64,000 bases of DNA from Streptomyces sp. B21-083. Its GTDB lineage: Bacteria > Actinomycetota > Actinomycetes > Streptomycetales > Streptomycetaceae. Under the pieces are notes generated by a model, which made no database searches, was not told the origin of the DNA, and worked only from the letters and a program-made list of their open reading frames with translations. Positions 60,923-64,000 of this stretch are shown in pieces; within the stretch, counting starts at the first letter, position 1, and every line of letters starts with the position of its first letter. Where the stretch lies: positions 744,001-808,000 of the forward strand of contig NZ_JARUND010000001.1 of assembly GCF_036898825.1 (NCBI RefSeq), read 5' to 3'. Position numbers and translations under genes: made by a program.

Positions 60923-61482
60923 CGCGCGGCGCGCCGGAGGATCCGCGGGCCGCTCGCACCCGGGCGAAACTCCGTGCGGCCCTCCTCGCGGAGTGCGCCG
61001 AACACCCGCTGGCGGAGATCGGCGTCGCCGCGTTGGTCCGCCGGGCGGGGGTCGGCCGGGCCACGTTCTACGTCCACTACCCCGACCTGGAGGCGCTGGC
61101 CGTCGACGCCTGCGCCGATGTCGTACGGGAGGCCGTGGACGCCCTGCACGCCTGGCGCGGCCGGCCCGATCCGATGATCGCCCCGGCCGCGCTGGTGGAG
61201 TTCTTCGCGGACCTCACCCCGCACACCGCGCTGTACCGGGCCCTGCTGAGCCCGGGCGGCGGAGGCCCGCTGGGCCAGGTACTGCACCGGGACCTGCGCG
61301 CGCGGAGCCTCGCGGAGCGGGAACTCGCGGGCGCGGCGGACGCTCCGCTGGTCGCCTCCGCGGTGGCCGCCACGTTCGCCGGGGTCCTGGCGGACTGGCT
61401 GCACGGGCGGATCGAGGCGACGTCGGAGGAGATCGCCCACCAGGTGTGGCAGTTGCTGGTGGCGCTGCATCGGAGCCGGTAG
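60919..61482 (+). CDS. TetR-family regulator, autoregulatory
   Basis: 187 residues from GTG 60919 overlapping the DUF1304 stop (GTGA). Helix-turn-helix near residues 16-60: LLAECAEHPLAEIGVAALVRRAGVGRATFYVHYPDLEAL. The C-terminal domain is of the type seen in small TetR proteins (EFFADLTPHTALYRALLS). Being in an operon with DUF1304 downstream of two matching palindromes, it most likely represses its own operon. Confidence 0.88.
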   Translation: MTRGAPEDPRAARTRAKLRAALLAECAEHPLAEIGVAALVRRAGVGRATFYVHYPDLEALAVDACADVVREAVDALHAWRGRPDPMIAPAALVEFFADLTPHTALYRALLSPGGGGPLGQVLHRDLRARSLAERELAGAADAPLVASAVAATFAGVLADWLHGRIEATSEEIAHQVWQLLVALHRSR

Positions 61483-61486
61483 GGGA

Positions 61487-61587
61487 TTTCGCCCCCGCCG
61501 CCCCTACCAGTCCCGTCCCTGGGGGCTGCGCCCCCAGACCCCCCTGTCGGCCCTGAAGGGGTCTCGTCCTCAAACGCCGGACGGGCT
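61487..61587. repeat. Interspersed Streptomyces element, copy 2
   Basis: About 101 bases matching 36223-36324; contains a perfect hairpin CTGGGGGC-TGC-GCCCCCAG (61519-61537). Lies between the convergent tetR and alcohol dehydrogenase stops and its last two bases overlap the dehydrogenase stop codon. Likely acts as a terminator here. Confidence 0.88.
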
Positions 61588-62698
61588 AAGGGCCGAACGT
61601 GAGTACCGGCTTGATCGTCTTGCCCGCGCTCATGTCCCGTACGGCCTGGTCGATGTCCGCGAACGGGTAGGTGCTGATCAGGCGGTCCAGCGGGAGCCGG
61701 CCCGCCTTCACCAGGTCGACCAGGTCCGGGATGAAGGACTGCGTCTCCGCGTCGCCCAGGGTGAGGCCCACCACGCGCTTGCCGGAGAGCATCCCGTTGA
61801 CGTCCAGGGCGACTTCGGTGCCGAAGGGAGGGGCGCCGACCACCACGAGCGTGCCTCGCTGGGCGAGCGCGTCGACACCCTGGCGCAGGACGGTGACGTT
61901 GCCGGTGGTCTCGACGACGCCGTCGGCGCCCCGGCCGTCGGTGATGCTCGCGACGGCCTCGGCGAGATCGGCCTCGCCCGCGTTGATCGTGTGGGTGGCG
62001 CCCAACTCCTTGGCCAGCGACAGACGTTCGCCGACCCTGTCCACGGCGATGATCCTGGTCGCGGGGGTGAGGGCCGCCGCCATGACCGCGGAGAGACCCA
62101 CCGCGCCGGCGCCGAGGACGAGGACCGTGCTGCCCAGGCCCGGCTTCAGCACGTTCCAGACGGCGCCGACACCCGTCTGGACGCCGCAGCCCAGCGGGGC
62201 GATGGACTCCAGCGGTACCTCGGGGTCGACCTTGACCAGGCTGCGCTGGTCGACCAACGCCCGCTCCGCGAATGAGGACTGGCCGAAGAAGTGGCCGCCC
62301 AGCTCCGTGCCGTCACGGCTGATCGTGGCGGTGCCGTCGGCCCGTCGGCCGCCGAGGAGGTTCAGCGGCAGCCACGCCACGCAGTACGCGGGGTGCCCGG
62401 CACGGCAGTTGCGGCAGGCGCCGCAGGAGGTGAAGGACAGGACGACGTGGTCGCCGGGCTCGATGCCGGTGACGGCGGAGCCGACCGCCTCGACGACGCC
62501 CGCGCCCTCGTGCCCCAGAACTCCGGGGAGGGGAAAGGGCAGTCCGCCGCTCGCCACACCGAGGTCCGTGTGACACAGACCAGTGGCGACCAGCCGTACG
62601 AGTGCCTCGGTGGGCGCGGGCTCGGCCAGTTGGACATCGGAGAGGGTGAAGGGCGCACCGCCGGACTCGACGACGGCGGCGCGGGTGGTGATGGACAT
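61586..62698 (-). CDS. Zinc-dependent alcohol dehydrogenase (aryl-alcohol type)
   Basis: 370 residues, medium-chain dehydrogenase. Catalytic zinc ligands in GLCHTD and GHEGAGVVE; four structural-zinc Cys in SCGACRNCRAGHPAYC; Rossmann VLVLGAGAVGLSAVMAA. Class III/aryl-alcohol-like length. Upstream, 39 bases away and on the same strand, is the aldehyde dehydrogenase, so an alcohol would be oxidised to aldehyde and then acid. The TAG stop overlaps the repeat element. Confidence 0.93.
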   Translation of the reverse strand: MSITTRAAVVESGGAPFTLSDVQLAEPAPTEALVRLVATGLCHTDLGVASGGLPFPLPGVLGHEGAGVVEAVGSAVTGIEPGDHVVLSFTSCGACRNCRAGHPAYCVAWLPLNLLGGRRADGTATISRDGTELGGHFFGQSSFAERALVDQRSLVKVDPEVPLESIAPLGCGVQTGVGAVWNVLKPGLGSTVLVLGAGAVGLSAVMAAALTPATRIIAVDRVGERLSLAKELGATHTINAGEADLAEAVASITDGRGADGVVETTGNVTVLRQGVDALAQRGTLVVVGAPPFGTEVALDVNGMLSGKRVVGLTLGDAETQSFIPDLVDLVKAGRLPLDRLISTYPFADIDQAVRDMSAGKTIKPVLTFGP

Positions 62699-62737
62699 CC
62701 TGAACTCCCTTTACGAGCAGACGAATTGACGGGGCGC

Positions 62738-64000
62738 TCAGTCGAGCGAGACGACGACGGACTTGACCTTGGTGTAGGCGGCGAGCGCTTCGGAGCCGTA
62801 CTCCCGGCCGAAACCGGAGTCCTTGACGCCGCCGAAGGGGATCGCGGGATCGAGCATCGCCCAGTCGTTGATCCAGACGATGCCCGCCTGGAGCCGGTTC
62901 GCGACCCGGTGGGCGCGGGCCAGGTTGGTGGTCTGGACGCCCGAAGCCAGGCCGTACGGGGTGGAGTTGGCGAGCTGGACCGCCTCGTCCTCGGAGTCGA
63001 AGGGCTGGACGGTGAGGACCGGCCCGAAGATCTCCTCCTGGACGACCCGGGAGTCGTTCGTCAGGTCGGCGATCACGGTCGGCTTGTAGTAGTAGCCGCC
63101 GTCCAGGTCGAGCCGCTCGCCGCCGCAGACGATCCGCGCGCCCTCCTTGCGGGCCAGCGCCACGTACTCCTCGACCTTGCGCAGATGCTTCTCCCCCGCC
63201 ATGGGACCGACCACGGTCTCGGGCTGCCGCGGGTCGCCCACCGGCACACCGGGCACCGCCTCGGCCAGGATGCCGATCAGGGTCTCGTACACCGGGCGCG
63301 CGACCAGCAGTCGCGGGCCGCCCATGCAGAACTGGCCGGTGTTGAAGACGAAGCCCTTGATGACCGCGCCGACCGCCTTCTCGACGTCGGCGTCCTCGAA
63401 GACGATGTGCGCCGCGTTGCCGCCCAGCTCCATGGTGACCGGCTTGAGCGCCTCGCCCGCGGCGCTCGCCACATGGCGGCCGACGGCGGTGGAGCCGGTG
63501 AAGGCGATCTTGTCGACGCCGCCGTGCCGCAGCAGCGCCTCGCCGGCGACCGGGCCGGCGCCGGTGACGACGTTGACGACGCCGTCCGGGACGCCCGCCT
63601 CCTGGAACAGCCTGGCCATGTAGAGGGCGCTGAGCGGGGTCTCGTCGGCGGGCTTGTGCACCACCGTGTTGCCGGCGGCGAGCGCCGGGCCCAGCTTCGA
63701 ACCGGCCAGGATCAGCGGGAAGTTGAAGGGTGTGATCGCTGCGACGACGCCGATGGCCTCGCGCTTGGTGTAGGCGAGGGCGTTGTGGACCGTCTCGCGG
63801 GTCGCGCCGTCCAGGGAGAAGGCGAGGGCGGCGAAGTACTCGTAGTCGTTGGCCGCGTTGGTCACGTCGACGGCGTGGCACAGGCTGATCGGCTTGCCCA
63901 CGTCGAGGCTCTCCAGCCGCGCGATCTCATCCGCGTTCTCCCGGATCAGCTGGGCGACCCGGTTCAGGATCCGGCCGCGTTCCCGTCCGGTCGTCGTGGC
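62738..64000 (-). CDS. Aldehyde dehydrogenase, N-terminus outside window
   Basis: The frame stays open to the right edge; the GTG at 63901 is internal. About 420 residues visible out of an expected 475-490. ITPFNFPLILAGSKLGPALAAGNTVVHKPA (NAD site), FTGSTAVGR, MELGGN with catalytic Glu, and NTGQFCMG with the catalytic Cys are all present, as is EEIFGPVLTVQPF. Same direction as the alcohol dehydrogenase and 39 bases from it, so a two-gene oxidation operon is likely. Confidence 0.95.
   Translation of the reverse strand, partial: ATTTGRERGRILNRVAQLIRENADEIARLESLDVGKPISLCHAVDVTNAANDYEYFAALAFSLDGATRETVHNALAYTKREAIGVVAAITPFNFPLILAGSKLGPALAAGNTVVHKPADETPLSALYMARLFQEAGVPDGVVNVVTGAGPVAGEALLRHGGVDKIAFTGSTAVGRHVASAAGEALKPVTMELGGNAAHIVFEDADVEKAVGAVIKGFVFNTGQFCMGGPRLLVARPVYETLIGILAEAVPGVPVGDPRQPETVVGPMAGEKHLRKVEEYVALARKEGARIVCGGERLDLDGGYYYKPTVIADLTNDSRVVQEEIFGPVLTVQPFDSEDEAVQLANSTPYGLASGVQTTNLARAHRVANRLQAGIVWINDWAMLDPAIPFGGVKDSGFGREYGSEALAAYTKVKSVVVSLD

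Noticed and set aside
61214..61573. 119-codon minus-strand frame with a start like that of a frame at 36071-36310
   Set aside because: The similarity of the two N-termini comes from the shared interspersed DNA element, not from related proteins.

Overview
The window is about 71% GC, codes almost wall to wall with Streptomyces-style codon use, and carries several Streptomyces hallmarks: a SapB-type ram/amf lanthipeptide cluster whose regulator contains a TTA (bldA) codon, a Streptomyces subtilisin inhibitor gene, a perfect CebR cellulase operator, and two copies of an interspersed element that I recognise from Streptomyces chromosomes. I saw no rRNA, tRNA, CRISPR array, insertion sequence or phage genes. 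It reads as an arm-proximal or accessory part of a Streptomyces chromosome, broken off inside a gene at both ends.

Layout. 1-5.5 kb: cell-surface rhamnose supply. rmlA-rmlB-rmlD and a methyltransferase form an overlapping minus-strand operon; rmlC faces it from the plus strand across a 42-bp perfect palindrome, next to the tail of a large surface-polymer protein. 5.5-17.7 kb: the ram/amf cluster (class III synthetase, 38-residue precursor, two ABC half-transporters, NarL-type regulator), with one multidomain SpoIIE-type phosphatase transcribed divergently at each side. 17.9-20 kb: a secreted streptogrisin-like protease with a repetitive tail, and a hotdog thioesterase. 20.5-26.7 kb: a bacteriocin-type export cassette, with a double-glycine-leader peptide, a HlyD-like adaptor, a peptidase ABC exporter and a second ABC exporter with an N-terminal sensor-like domain. 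27-31 kb: a DHA2 drug exporter behind an operator-controlled promoter, a STAS protein, the protease inhibitor and an alpha/beta hydrolase.

31-46 kb: two paralogous membrane proteins (sigma-like region, zinc anti-sigma motif, one transmembrane helix, ricin lectin), a Doc-like toxin-antitoxin pair with an altered Fic motif, a CebR-boxed GH9 cellulase, a large GH2 glycosidase, a third SpoIIE-type phosphatase, a decayed gene remnant and an ArsB/SLC13 permease with a CTG start. 46-64 kb: mostly metabolic and regulatory single genes (AraC/PhyH divergent pair, LAL-type LuxR regulator, F420-type reductase, GH114 lipoprotein, flavoprotein, LysE, Ddn-like protein, CDF transporter, VOC protein), a TetR/APC permease/amidohydrolase group, an autoregulated DUF1304-TetR pair, and alcohol plus aldehyde dehydrogenases running off the right edge.

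How it fits together. Much of the left half concerns the hyphal surface and development: rhamnose donor, SapB-like surfactant peptide, secreted protease and its inhibitor type, and phosphatase/STAS parts of partner-switching circuits. The least familiar elements are the sigma-ZAS-lectin membrane proteins and the Cys-free double-glycine peptide with its dual exporter. Functional statements are from motif reading only; no database search was run.
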